Source: Clostridia bacterium (GTDB lineage Bacteria; Bacillota; Clostridia; TANB77; CAG-465). Taken from it: 41,405 bases of DNA. The stretch's first letter is position 1. Each line of letters starts with the position of its first letter. Location of the stretch: NCBI GenBank assembly GCA_017626395.1, contig JAGAIU010000052.1, positions 1 through 41,405 of the forward strand, in the 5' to 3' direction. This document shows, one piece after another, positions 7,761 through 14,570 of the stretch. Both the position numbers and the translations under genes were made by a program. The notes beneath the pieces were generated by a model. It did not search any database. It saw only the letters and a program-made list of their open reading frames with translations, and was not told the DNA's origin.

Positions 7761-7789
7761 TTGCAAAAAGGAAATATTTATAGTAATAT
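7761..7789 (+). promoter_or_regulatory. Probable sigma-A promoter of the HD-EAL gene
   Basis: TTGCAA, 17-base spacer, TAATAT; a further TATAAT-like stretch follows at about 7797-7803. The start codon is 41 bases downstream of the first -10. Confidence 0.45.
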
Positions 7790-7829
7790 ATATGTGTATA
7801 TAATAAAATTTTTTTAGTGAGGATATAAA

Positions 7830-9467
7830 ATGATTAAATATGAAGTATATGAAGGTGTCATTGACATGGATGTTGCAGATACATCTGCCACTATGATTGA
7901 TGCTAGCGAAAGAGGAAGATTAAGAAATATAATTAACAACTTAAATATGTATGCAGATAATGTTAGAACAATAACAGAACTGTATACTAAAGTTTTAATG
8001 GATGAAAATGTATCATATTTTTTACCTAAAATAACACAACAAGATGTTTTTATGAGACATTTTCCAGAACTATTTGTATATAATGAATTTGGTGAAAATT
8101 TATTTAATTGCCAACAAAATAGTAAGTATCACAAATATAGTGTGTTTTATCATATAGTATCAAGCATAGAAAATGCTAATGTAACTGAAATATCTGTATC
8201 TGACTGGCAAAAGAAAATATTAAAATGGGCTATGTTCTTACATGATATAGGTAAACCATATGTAAAAACAGTTGCAGAAGATGGTACAGAAAGTTTTGCA
8301 GGACATTGTGAAAAATCTATAGATTTAGCACAAGCTATTTTAAGTAGATTTGATTTTAGTGAAAATGAAAGAAATATAATATGTACATTAATTAAGTATC
8401 ATGATTTATACTTAAATGTAGAAGAAGTAACTCAAGAAAATTTAACATTTCTTGCAAATGGCTTAAATAACGATAGAGAATTGTTTTATTTATTAATAAA
8501 TGTAAAAGATGCAGATGCTAAAGCAAAAAGTATAGAAGTATATAATGACTTTAAAGTTATAAAACAAAAATATTATGAATTTGCAAATACATATTTTTCA
8601 CAAAGTACAAGAAAGAAAATCGAAGTAAGTGATAATTCTAAAGCACAAGAAAAAGAAGACGACGATAAAGATTCAAAAGAACAAGAAGTTAAATTAACAA
8701 GTAAAGAAATAAAAGAGTTAATTGATGAAATTATAACTAAGAAAACTGTTAAAGTTAGATATCAACCTATAGTAGATTTAAGACAACAATGTGTATATGG
8801 ATATGAAGCATTAACACAAATAAGTATAAACAAAAAAATTAAAATAGAAAAATTACTTGAAGTAGCTAAAGATTATAATGATTATGATAAATTACAACAA
8901 ATCTTGTTTACAAATGCAGTAGAACAATTTGAAAACGTTGTTAACAGAGAATCAAATATTATAATGGTAAATATTGATTACGATAGCTATGTTAATTATG
9001 TGAATAAGCCAAGAATTTATGATATGATGGCTAGAAATAAAGTTGTTATTGAATTTAAAAATTATGAAAATAAAGATTTAACAGATATTCAAGAAACAAT
9101 TACAGGAATACATCTAAAAGGTGGTAAAGTTGCATTTGATAACTTCACTTTAGAAAAAATGAGTATAGAAGATATATGTTATTTAGATATAGATTATATA
9201 ATACCAGATATGTCATACATAAAGGATATTCACAAAGATTTTGAAAAGCAAAAATATATTAATAGTTTAATTACATATACTATTTCTAAAGATATTAACC
9301 TAATCGCAGTTGGTGTTGAAGATAAAAAAATATTAGATACATTAAAACTTGTTGGTGTAAGATTAGTACAAGGATACTATTTTGGAAAGCCTTCACCGGA
9401 TATTAATATGATTAATGATAGTATAATGCAAAAATTAAATACAGAAGAAGATCAATCAATAATGTAA
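7830..9467 (+). CDS. HD domain fused to a degenerate EAL domain
   Basis: 545 residues. Residues about 100-250 form an HD domain: H108, H138-D139 (in 'MFLHDIGKP'), 'FAGHCEKS' with H159, 'KYHD' (H191, D192) and 'NVKDADAKAKS'. It resembles the HD domain of CCA-adding enzymes and related phosphohydrolases. An acidic linker (about 270-290) follows. Residues about 305-530 form an EAL domain: 'VRYQPIVDL', 'YEALTQ' (EAL at 326-328), 'AFDNF' (D437) and 'VQGYYFGKPSP'. Several EAL catalytic positions look lost: the KID motif reads IPD (457-460 region) and the glutamate of AEGVE is Val in AVGVE. Inference: a cyclic-di-GMP sensor or altered phosphodiesterase coupled to an HD phosphohydrolase. The start has a modest GAGG site; codon 13 is an alternative ATG. 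Monocistronic, with its own terminator, just upstream of recA. Confidence 0.75.
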   Translation: MIKYEVYEGVIDMDVADTSATMIDASERGRLRNIINNLNMYADNVRTITELYTKVLMDENVSYFLPKITQQDVFMRHFPELFVYNEFGENLFNCQQNSKYHKYSVFYHIVSSIENANVTEISVSDWQKKILKWAMFLHDIGKPYVKTVAEDGTESFAGHCEKSIDLAQAILSRFDFSENERNIICTLIKYHDLYLNVEEVTQENLTFLANGLNNDRELFYLLINVKDADAKAKSIEVYNDFKVIKQKYYEFANTYFSQSTRKKIEVSDNSKAQEKEDDDKDSKEQEVKLTSKEIKELIDEIITKKTVKVRYQPIVDLRQQCVYGYEALTQISINKKIKIEKLLEVAKDYNDYDKLQQILFTNAVEQFENVVNRESNIIMVNIDYDSYVNYVNKPRIYDMMARNKVVIEFKNYENKDLTDIQETITGIHLKGGKVAFDNFTLEKMSIEDICYLDIDYIIPDMSYIKDIHKDFEKQKYINSLITYTISKDINLIAVGVEDKKILDTLKLVGVRLVQGYYFGKPSPDINMINDSIMQKLNTEEDQSIM

Positions 9468-9471
9468 TAGA

Positions 9472-9500
9472 AAATAGAGGATATTATTCCTCTATTTTTT
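9472..9500 (+). terminator. Terminator of the HD-EAL gene
   Basis: Perfect ten-base arms AAATAGAGGA / TCCTCTATTT with a 6-base loop, then T. Confidence 0.88.
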
Positions 9501-9546
9501 GTTTTATTTTTATAAAAATTTGCGATTGAAATAGAACAAAAGTGTG

Positions 9547-9575
9547 TTTACAAATCATGTTACAACTGATATAAT
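9547..9575 (+). promoter_or_regulatory. Upstream promoter candidate of recA
   Basis: TTTACA, 17-base spacer, TATAAT. It would start a transcript near 9582 with a leader of about 175 bases before recA that contains a small hairpin and crosses the second promoter and the SOS box. Confidence 0.5.
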
Positions 9576-9633
9576 TTCGTTGTACAAAAGATAAATAAAT
9601 TTTTGACTCGTTTTATACTAAATGCCTAAAAAA

Positions 9634-9649
9634 GCTTGAAATATCAAGC
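9634..9649. repeat. Small inverted repeat in the recA upstream region
   Basis: GCTTGA / TCAAGC, perfect six-base arms around AATA, flanked by A-rich sequence. It lies between the two recA promoter candidates. It has no T-run, so it is not a typical terminator on the plus strand. Function unknown. Confidence 0.35.
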
Positions 9650-9683
9650 AAAAATGCAGTATTAAAAAAGTATAAAAAAAGTG

Positions 9684-9712
9684 TTGACAAACAAAAAAAT
9701 TAATAGTATAAT
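9684..9712 (+). promoter_or_regulatory. Main sigma-A promoter of recA
   Basis: TTGACA, 17-base spacer, TATAAT: a full consensus match. The start point would be near 9719, inside the SOS box. Confidence 0.85.
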
Positions 9713-9718
9713 AATAAT

Positions 9719-9732
9719 CGAACAAACGTTCT
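9719..9732. promoter_or_regulatory. LexA operator (SOS box) of recA
   Basis: CGAACAAACGTTCT contains the palindrome GAAC-N4-GTTC and matches the Bacillus-type LexA consensus CGAACrnryGTTyC at all but the last base. It overlaps the expected transcription start of recA, where LexA would block initiation until RecA-stimulated self-cleavage. Confidence 0.85.
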
Positions 9733-9757
9733 GATACGTATAAGGGGGAGAAAAATT

Positions 9758-10819
9758 ATGATATCTGAAGAAAGAAAAAAAGCATTAGATATAGCAATGG
9801 CTCAAATTCAAAAGAATTTTGGTAAAGGGGCTGTAATGAAATTAGGTGAAGTAGGAGAAGTTAGTATAGATACTATACCATCTGGAGCATTAAGTTTAGA
9901 TATAGCTTTAGGAATTGGTGGTTTCCCAAGAGGAAGAATAATAGAAGTATTTGGACCTGAATCATCTGGTAAAACAACAGTTGCTTTACATGCAATAGCA
10001 GAAGCACAAAAACAAGGAGGAATTGCAGCGTTCATTGATGCTGAACATGCATTAGATCCTGTATATGCAAGAAATTTAGGAGTAGATATAGATAATTTAA
10101 TAGTTGCACAACCTGATACAGGTGAACAAGCACTAGAAATAGCAGAACAACTTATTAGAAGTGGTGCTGTTGATATCATAACTATTGACTCAGTTGCTGC
10201 ATTAGTACCAAAAGCAGAAATTGATGGAGAAATGGGAGATTCACATGTTGGTTTACAAGCTAGACTTATGTCTCAAGCATTAAGAAAATTAACAGGTGTA
10301 TTAAATAAATCTAATACAGTAGCAATATTTATCAACCAATTAAGAGAAAAAGTTGGTATTATGTTTGGAAATCCAGAAACAACTCCAGGTGGTAGAGCTT
10401 TAAAATTCTATTCATCTGTAAGACTTGATGTTAGAAAACAAGAAGCTATAAAAGTAAATGGAGAAGTAATGGGAACTAGAACAAAAGTTAAAGTTGTTAA
10501 AAACAAAGTTGCACCTCCATTTAGAGAAGCAGTTTTTGATATAGTATATGGAAAAGGTATTTCAAACGAAGGATGTGTACTAGATCTTGCTACAGACATG
10601 AATATAGTAGATAAGAGTGGTGCATGGTTTGCATACAATGGACAAAAAATTGGACAAGGTAGAGAAAATGCTAAAACATATCTTGCTGAAAATCCAGAAG
10701 TAATGAAAGAAATCGAAATGAAAGTTAGAGAAAACTTTAGCATGGCTTTTGAAAATAGTATGACTGGTGGAATAGATAGTGATGCAGAAGTTGAAGAAAT
10801 TGAATTAGATGAAGAATAA
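9758..10819 (+). CDS. recA: Recombinase A
   Basis: 353 residues, normal length. Walker [10 protein letters not shown] at 66-74, Walker B '[12 protein letters not shown]', loop L1 '[22 protein letters not shown]', here split as '[14 protein letters not shown]' and '[11 protein letters not shown]', and loop L2 beginning '[20 protein letters not shown]'. The acidic C-terminus ends in '[12 protein letters not shown]'. RecA forms filaments on single-stranded DNA, drives strand exchange and triggers LexA cleavage. It is transcribed from a consensus promoter with an SOS box at the start point. The ribosome binding site is AAGGGGGAG. recX follows after a short hairpin. Nothing anomalous. Confidence 0.98.
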   Translation: MISEERKKALDIAMAQIQKNFGKGAVMKLGEVGEVSIDTIPSGALSLDIALGIGGFPRGRIIEVFGPESSGKTTVALHAIAEAQKQGGIAAFIDAEHALDPVYARNLGVDIDNLIVAQPDTGEQALEIAEQLIRSGAVDIITIDSVAALVPKAEIDGEMGDSHVGLQARLMSQALRKLTGVLNKSNTVAIFINQLREKVGIMFGNPETTPGGRALKFYSSVRLDVRKQEAIKVNGEVMGTRTKVKVVKNKVAPPFREAVFDIVYGKGISNEGCVLDLATDMNIVDKSGAWFAYNGQKIGQGRENAKTYLAENPEVMKEIEMKVRENFSMAFENSMTGGIDSDAEVEEIELDEE

Positions 10820-10825
10820 TATAAG

Positions 10826-10848
10826 AGGCACATTTATATGTGCCTTTT
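10826..10848 (+). terminator. Weak terminator or attenuator between recA and recX
   Basis: AGGCACAT / ATGTGCCT arms with a TTAT loop but only four T after the stem. Such a hairpin can lower recX transcription relative to recA, as described for recA-recX in Escherichia coli; here that is an inference. Confidence 0.55.
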
Positions 10849-10863
10849 AAGTTAGGAGTAAAA

Positions 10864-11283
10864 ATGGACTTTGAACAAGCAAAAGAAAAAGCTGTAAAAT
10901 ATTTAGTTCTTTCTTTACGTACAGAAGAAGAAGTTAAAAACAAACTAAGAAAATTAAATGTAGAGGAAGATACTATTTGTGAAGTAACAGAATATTTAAA
11001 AAGTATAGGATATATAGATGATTCTAAATATATAGATGCATACCTTAGACAAAGTGTAAGCATTCCAAAGTATTCTGTATATGAGATAAAAATGAAACTT
11101 ATGCAAAAAGGCATAAATAAAAATCTACTATATGAAAAACTAAATGCTTTTGATAAAGCTACTTATGAAAAAAAAATAGTAGAAAAGCTTTTAAATGGTA
11201 AATTAAAAGGAATGGAACCGTTAAAGCAAAAAGCATATTTATATAGAAGAGGTTTTAATTCTAATATAGATGTAGATGATTAA
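10864..11283 (+). CDS. recX: Regulatory protein RecX
   Basis: 139 residues made of the repeated three-helix RecX units: 'AKEKAVKYLVLSLRTEEEVKNKL', here read as 'KAVKYLVLSLRTEEEVKNKL', then 'YLKSIGYIDDSKYIDAYLRQ' and 'YSVYEIKMKLMQKGI'. RecX binds the RecA filament groove and limits RecA activity. The protein is on the short side because RecX of other Bacillota often exceeds 200 residues; the third unit at the C-terminus is reduced. A longer frame begins at 10840, but the ATG at 10864 is chosen because GGAG lies just upstream of it and the upstream ATG sits inside the hairpin stem. It follows recA in the same unit. Confidence 0.85.
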   Translation: MDFEQAKEKAVKYLVLSLRTEEEVKNKLRKLNVEEDTICEVTEYLKSIGYIDDSKYIDAYLRQSVSIPKYSVYEIKMKLMQKGINKNLLYEKLNAFDKATYEKKIVEKLLNGKLKGMEPLKQKAYLYRRGFNSNIDVDD

Positions 11284-11298
11284 AACAACTTGATAAAG

Positions 11299-11327
11299 TG
11301 AGCAGAGAAATCTGCTCATATTTTTTT
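11299..11327 (+). terminator. Terminator of recA-recX
   Basis: Perfect TGAGCAGA / TCTGCTCA arms with GAAA loop followed by TATTTTTTT. Confidence 0.88.
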
Positions 11328-11328
11328 C

Positions 11329-11357
11329 TTGCAATAAAAAAAGAAATAGTATATAAT
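11329..11357 (+). promoter_or_regulatory. Sigma-A promoter of deoD-scpA
   Basis: TTGCAA, 17-base spacer, TATAAT, just after the recX terminator and 24 bases before the start codon. Confidence 0.7.
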
Positions 11358-11380
11358 CTAGATGTATTTAGGAGGTAGCT

Positions 11381-12130
11381 ATGAAAATTAATACACCAAC
11401 ACCACATAATGAAGCAAAAATAGGAGATATAGCAAAGACAGTACTTATGCCAGGAGATCCTTTGAGAGCAAAATATATTGCAGAGAATTTTTTAGAAGAT
11501 GCAAAATTATATAATAAAGTTAGAGGAATGTATGGCTATACGGGAAAGTACAAAGGAGTTACAGTATCTGTTCAAGGTAGTGGAATGGGAGTTCCTTCAA
11601 TAGGAATATACTCAAAAGAACTTTTTGAAGGATATGATGTAGATAATATAATAAGAATAGGAAGTGCAGGATCACTTGCAAATGATAATGCTAGTGATAT
11701 TTGTAATAGTGTAGATTTAGGTGACATTATAATTGCAACTGATGCAGATTCAGATTCAAATTATATTGTTGCTAACAACTATGATGTATATCCATCAGCT
11801 TCAGAAGAATTATTAAATGTAGCTAAAGAGTTAAGTTCACAAATGAAAAATGTAAAGATAGGAACAATATTTACATCAGATACTTTTTATTCTGAACGTT
11901 CAATATTAGAAGCTTTATCTAAAACAGATGTTATGGGAGTAGAAATGGAAACATTAGCGTTATATACTAATGCTAAAATTGCAAATAAAAATGCTCTTGC
12001 TATGTTTACTGTTACAGATAATCTTTTAAGAGGTCAATCTGTACCGGCTGAACAAAGACAATTAGGATTAAATGAAATGATAACTCTTGCTTTAGAAGTG
12101 GCAGTTAAATTAGAAAAGGATAGAAAATAA
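11381..12130 (+). CDS. deoD: Purine-nucleoside phosphorylase, DeoD type
   Basis: 249 residues, close to the usual 235-240 of hexameric DeoD enzymes. Recognised from 'TPTPHNEAKIGDIAKTVLMP', 'GDPLRAKYIAENFL', 'GSGMGVPSIGIYSKELF', 'IIRIGSAGSL', 'GVEMETLALY' (ribose-binding Met-Glu) and 'TVTDNLLRG' (the catalytic Asp). The enzyme splits purine ribo- and deoxyribonucleosides with phosphate into base and sugar-1-phosphate for salvage. The start has AGGAGG at good spacing. scpA begins two bases after the stop, so the two share a transcript although their roles are unrelated. A short insertion 'SLANDNASDICNSVDLGD' compared with typical DeoD explains the extra length. Confidence 0.95.
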   Translation: MKINTPTPHNEAKIGDIAKTVLMPGDPLRAKYIAENFLEDAKLYNKVRGMYGYTGKYKGVTVSVQGSGMGVPSIGIYSKELFEGYDVDNIIRIGSAGSLANDNASDICNSVDLGDIIIATDADSDSNYIVANNYDVYPSASEELLNVAKELSSQMKNVKIGTIFTSDTFYSERSILEALSKTDVMGVEMETLALYTNAKIANKNALAMFTVTDNLLRGQSVPAEQRQLGLNEMITLALEVAVKLEKDRK

Positions 12131-12131
12131 T

Positions 12132-12917
12132 ATGACTTTAGAAAAAATAGAAGAATTTAAATTTAATATTCCTAACTTTGAAGGTCCTTTAGATTTATTA
12201 TTACATTTAATTTCTAAAAATAAAAAAGATATTTTTGAAATATCTTTAAGTGAACTTACAGATGAATACGTAGCATACCTTCAAGAAATGAATGAAAATA
12301 ATATAGAAGTTGCTTCTGAATTTGTTGTAATGGCAGCGACTCTTTTAGATATAAAAGCAAGAAAACTTTTACCTCAACTTGAAGAAGAGGAAGAAGAAGA
12401 ACAATTATCTGAGGAAGAGCTATTAAGAAGACTTAATCAATATAAGTTATATAAAGAGGCAGCAGAAAAAATTAATGAAATGTATAAATTAAATTTTGGT
12501 TCTTTTGTTAAAGCTTTTGAAAAAATTAAGTTTAATAAAAAAATAGAATATACAGGTGAAAAATTTACTAAACAAGATATCTTTAATACTTACTCAGATA
12601 TTTTATTTAGAAACCAAAATAAAATAAACAAACAAGCTAAAGAAATAGAAAAAATTGCTGTATATGAAAAATACACAGTACAAGATAAAGTTAAACAAAT
12701 TGTTGGATATTTAAATGAAAATAAAAACATGGTATTTAATAATGTATTTAATCACTCTTGTGAAAATATAGAAGTAGTTACAGCTTTTTTAGGTGTACTA
12801 GAACTAAGTAAAATGAAACAAGTAGATATAGAACAACAATATCTATTTTCAGATATAAATGTAACTAGAAAAAATGAAGCTTTAATAGATATAGATACAT
12901 CAAAATTAAATTATTAA
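12132..12917 (+). CDS. scpA: Segregation and condensation protein A
   Basis: 261 residues. The N-terminal kleisin domain is clear: 'FNIPNFEGPLDLLLHLISKN', 'IFEISLSELTDEYVAYLQEM' and 'ASEFVVMAATLLDIKARKLL', followed by the acidic 'EEEEEEQLSEEELLRRLNQYK'. The C-terminal winged helix 'VTAFLGVLELSKMKQVDIEQ' closes the SMC ring. ScpA bridges the SMC heads with ScpB and keeps the nucleoid condensed and segregating. The start lies one base after the deoD stop with a weak AAAGGAT site. scpB, which is the usual next gene in Bacillota, does not follow here: a terminator comes directly after the stop. Confidence 0.93.
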   Translation: MTLEKIEEFKFNIPNFEGPLDLLLHLISKNKKDIFEISLSELTDEYVAYLQEMNENNIEVASEFVVMAATLLDIKARKLLPQLEEEEEEEQLSEEELLRRLNQYKLYKEAAEKINEMYKLNFGSFVKAFEKIKFNKKIEYTGEKFTKQDIFNTYSDILFRNQNKINKQAKEIEKIAVYEKYTVQDKVKQIVGYLNENKNMVFNNVFNHSCENIEVVTAFLGVLELSKMKQVDIEQQYLFSDINVTRKNEALIDIDTSKLNY

Positions 12918-12922
12918 GATAA

Positions 12923-12955
12923 ATAGACTTTCAGTAAAATGAAGGTCTATTTTTA
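12923..12955 (+). terminator. Terminator of deoD-scpA
   Basis: ATAGACTTTC / GAAGGTCTAT arms (one T-G pair) with an 8-base loop and TTTTTAATTTT after it. Confidence 0.8.
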
Positions 12956-12957
12956 AT

Positions 12958-12985
12958 TTTACATATATTCAATTTATGATATAAT
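12958..12985 (+). promoter_or_regulatory. Sigma-A promoter of the SDR gene
   Basis: TTTACA, 16-base spacer, TATAAT, 28 bases before the start codon. Confidence 0.55.
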
Positions 12986-13013
12986 TTTATATAAATTAAT
13001 AGAGGTGAATAAA

Positions 13014-13847
13014 ATGGAAAAAAAGACTATCGTTATCACTGGTTCAAGTGATGGAATAGGTGCGGCCGCTGCAAGAAAACTAAAAGCAATGGGGCATAAT
13101 GTAGTTATAGTGGGACGTTCTAAAGGAAAAACAGAAAGAATAGCAAAAGAATTAGATGCACCTTTTCATTTAGTAGACTATTCTGAACTTAATCAAGTAA
13201 AAAGACTTGCAGAAGAATTAAATAAATATGATAGAATTGATGTGCTTGTAAATAATGCGGGTGGAGCACAAAATGAAAGAAAAATAACTATAGATGGATA
13301 TGAAAAAACATTTCAAATAAATTATTTAAGTGCTTTTTTACTAACAAATCTTTTAATGGATAAGTTGTGTAAAAGTAATGCAACTATTATCCAAACATCA
13401 AGCATAGCTGCTAATATATTCGGAAAAAATTTAGATATAAATGATTTGAATAACGAGAAAAATTATACTCCTTTAAGAGCATATGGTAATTCAAAACTTG
13501 AAAATATATTATTTACTAGAGAGTTGAATAAAAGATATAAAGATAAAGGAATTAATGCGGTTGCATTTGAACCTGGAGTTGTGAGAAGTAATTTTGGAAC
13601 AGAAAGTAAAAAAATAATAAATTTCTTTTATCATTCAGTATTTAAATATCTATTTACAATATCTCCTGAAAAAAGTGCAGAAAGGCTAATCAAATTGGCT
13701 TTAGGAACTCCAAGTGAAGATTTTATTTGTGGAGAAACATATAGTGGTAAAAGAATAATGAAAATTAGTTTTAAAGATAAAGATGGTGCTATTGCAAGTG
13801 CGCTTTGGGATAAGAGTAGTAAAATGATTGAAAAATATACAAATTGA
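13014..13847 (+). CDS. Short-chain dehydrogenase/reductase, retinol-dehydrogenase-like
   Basis: 277 residues with the classical SDR pattern: cofactor motif 'TGSSDGIGAAAARKL' at the N-terminus, 'LVNNAGG' near residue 82, Ser in 'QTSSIAA' and the catalytic 'YGNSK' (Tyr-x3-Lys). The layout resembles the retinol dehydrogenase / WWOX-like SDR subgroup, in which the enzyme reduces carbonyls on hydrophobic substrates with NADP(H). The arginine in 'VGRSKGKT' after the second strand favours NADP(H). The substrate cannot be deduced. ATG at 13014 is chosen because AGAGGTG lies 6 bases upstream; a GTG at 13005 overlaps that site. The next gene starts 17 bases after the TGA stop and shares the transcript. 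Confidence 0.85.
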   Translation: MEKKTIVITGSSDGIGAAAARKLKAMGHNVVIVGRSKGKTERIAKELDAPFHLVDYSELNQVKRLAEELNKYDRIDVLVNNAGGAQNERKITIDGYEKTFQINYLSAFLLTNLLMDKLCKSNATIIQTSSIAANIFGKNLDINDLNNEKNYTPLRAYGNSKLENILFTRELNKRYKDKGINAVAFEPGVVRSNFGTESKKIINFFYHSVFKYLFTISPEKSAERLIKLALGTPSEDFICGETYSGKRIMKISFKDKDGAIASALWDKSSKMIEKYTN

Positions 13848-13864
13848 AAGTAGGAGAAAGGATA

Positions 13865-14215
13865 ATGAGAAAAGAAGAACTTGAATTTCATAAAAGTAGA
13901 GTAGCTTTTATGATTATTAATTCAAAAATATATTTTTTAGAAAACAGTGATATGAGTCATAAAGAATGGTATCTTTCTTTAGGCTATGATATTGAAAAAT
14001 TTGAAGATATAGTTAGAGGATATTATAGAGAAGGGGAAATTGTATTTTATAAAGGAGATTTTATTTATGATGAGCATGTTATTAAACTTGCAAAACAGTA
14101 TTCTCAAAAAATAAAGAAGCATGTAAAAGACTTTAATGCAAAAGTATATGTTGGTGTAATTAAAGGAAAAGTTGGTCAAATTTGGCAACCAGATTTAGAA
14201 ATAAAATTTGAATAA
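13865..14215 (+). CDS. Conserved-looking hypothetical protein
   Basis: 116 residues that I do not recognise. It has no signal peptide or membrane segment and is a mixed alpha/beta sequence with many aromatic residues ('SHKEWYLSLGYDIEKF', 'REGEIVFYKGDF', 'YVGVIKGKVGQIWQP'). The start at ATG 13865 has AGGAG and AAAGG upstream; a TTG 21 bases earlier is in frame but lacks a ribosome binding site and overlaps the SDR stop. It is second in a two-gene unit with the SDR enzyme and is followed by a terminator, so a link to the same substrate is possible but unproven. Confidence 0.7.
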   Translation: MRKEELEFHKSRVAFMIINSKIYFLENSDMSHKEWYLSLGYDIEKFEDIVRGYYREGEIVFYKGDFIYDEHVIKLAKQYSQKIKKHVKDFNAKVYVGVIKGKVGQIWQPDLEIKFE

Positions 14216-14227
14216 AAAATAAATTTA

Positions 14228-14260
14228 ATAGTCTTTCTGTTGGAAAGACTATATTTTTTT
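14228..14260 (+). terminator. Terminator of the SDR operon
   Basis: Perfect ATAGTCTTT / AAAGACTAT arms with a 7-base loop followed by ATTTTTTT. groES starts 49 bases later. Confidence 0.85.
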
Positions 14261-14308
14261 AGTTATATAAAAAGTTCTTGTGCATATATAATAGTAGGAG
14301 GGATAAAA

Positions 14309-14560
14309 ATGTTAAGATGCATAGGAAAAAATATAATTGTAGATTCAGTGAATCAAAATGAATATGAAAAAAACGGTATAATAATTAAGACAAGTACAAT
14401 ATCTAATTTAATAGGTAATGTTATCTGTGTTGGTAATGAGGTTGTAGATATAAAAGTAGGAGATAAAGTTATATATAGTGAGCATGATGCTAAAAAAATA
14501 GTGTATGAAAGTAACGAATATTTTGTATTAAATGAAAAAGATATTCTAGCTATTATATAA
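14309..14560 (+). CDS. groES: Co-chaperonin GroES (short, divergent)
   Basis: 83 residues against about 94 in typical GroES. The end 'YFVLNEKDILAII' and 'IKVGDKVIYSEHDAKKI' are characteristic of Cpn10. The mobile loop that docks on GroEL is present as 'YEKNGIIIKTSTIS', with the hydrophobic tripeptide III in place of IVL. The missing residues fall in the roof beta-hairpin between 'VGNEVVD' and 'IKVGD'. The start is set by AGGAGGG; a longer frame from 14240 has no site. groEL begins 10 bases after the stop. No CIRCE repeat (TTAGCACTC-N9-GAGTGCTAA) is present upstream, so HrcA control is not visible. Confidence 0.88.
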   Translation: MLRCIGKNIIVDSVNQNEYEKNGIIIKTSTISNLIGNVICVGNEVVDIKVGDKVIYSEHDAKKIVYESNEYFVLNEKDILAII

Positions 14561-14570
14561 GGAGGAGAAT

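Noticed and set aside
10408..10833. 141-codon open frame on the minus strand opposite the end of recA.
   Set aside because: It mirrors the recA codon pattern, has no ribosome binding site, and gives a Ser/Phe/Leu-rich product typical of an antisense shadow. The same holds for the frames opposite rpoD (36219-36626), groEL (14546-14902) and gpr (28206-28601).
14287..14292. TATAAT just upstream of groES as a promoter -10.
   Set aside because: Start would fall inside the ribosome binding site and there is no -35 at 16-18 bases. Not listed as a promoter.
14216..14308. CIRCE operator search upstream of groES.
   Set aside because: No TTAGCACTC-N9-GAGTGCTAA or near match; the only inverted repeat is the upstream terminator.
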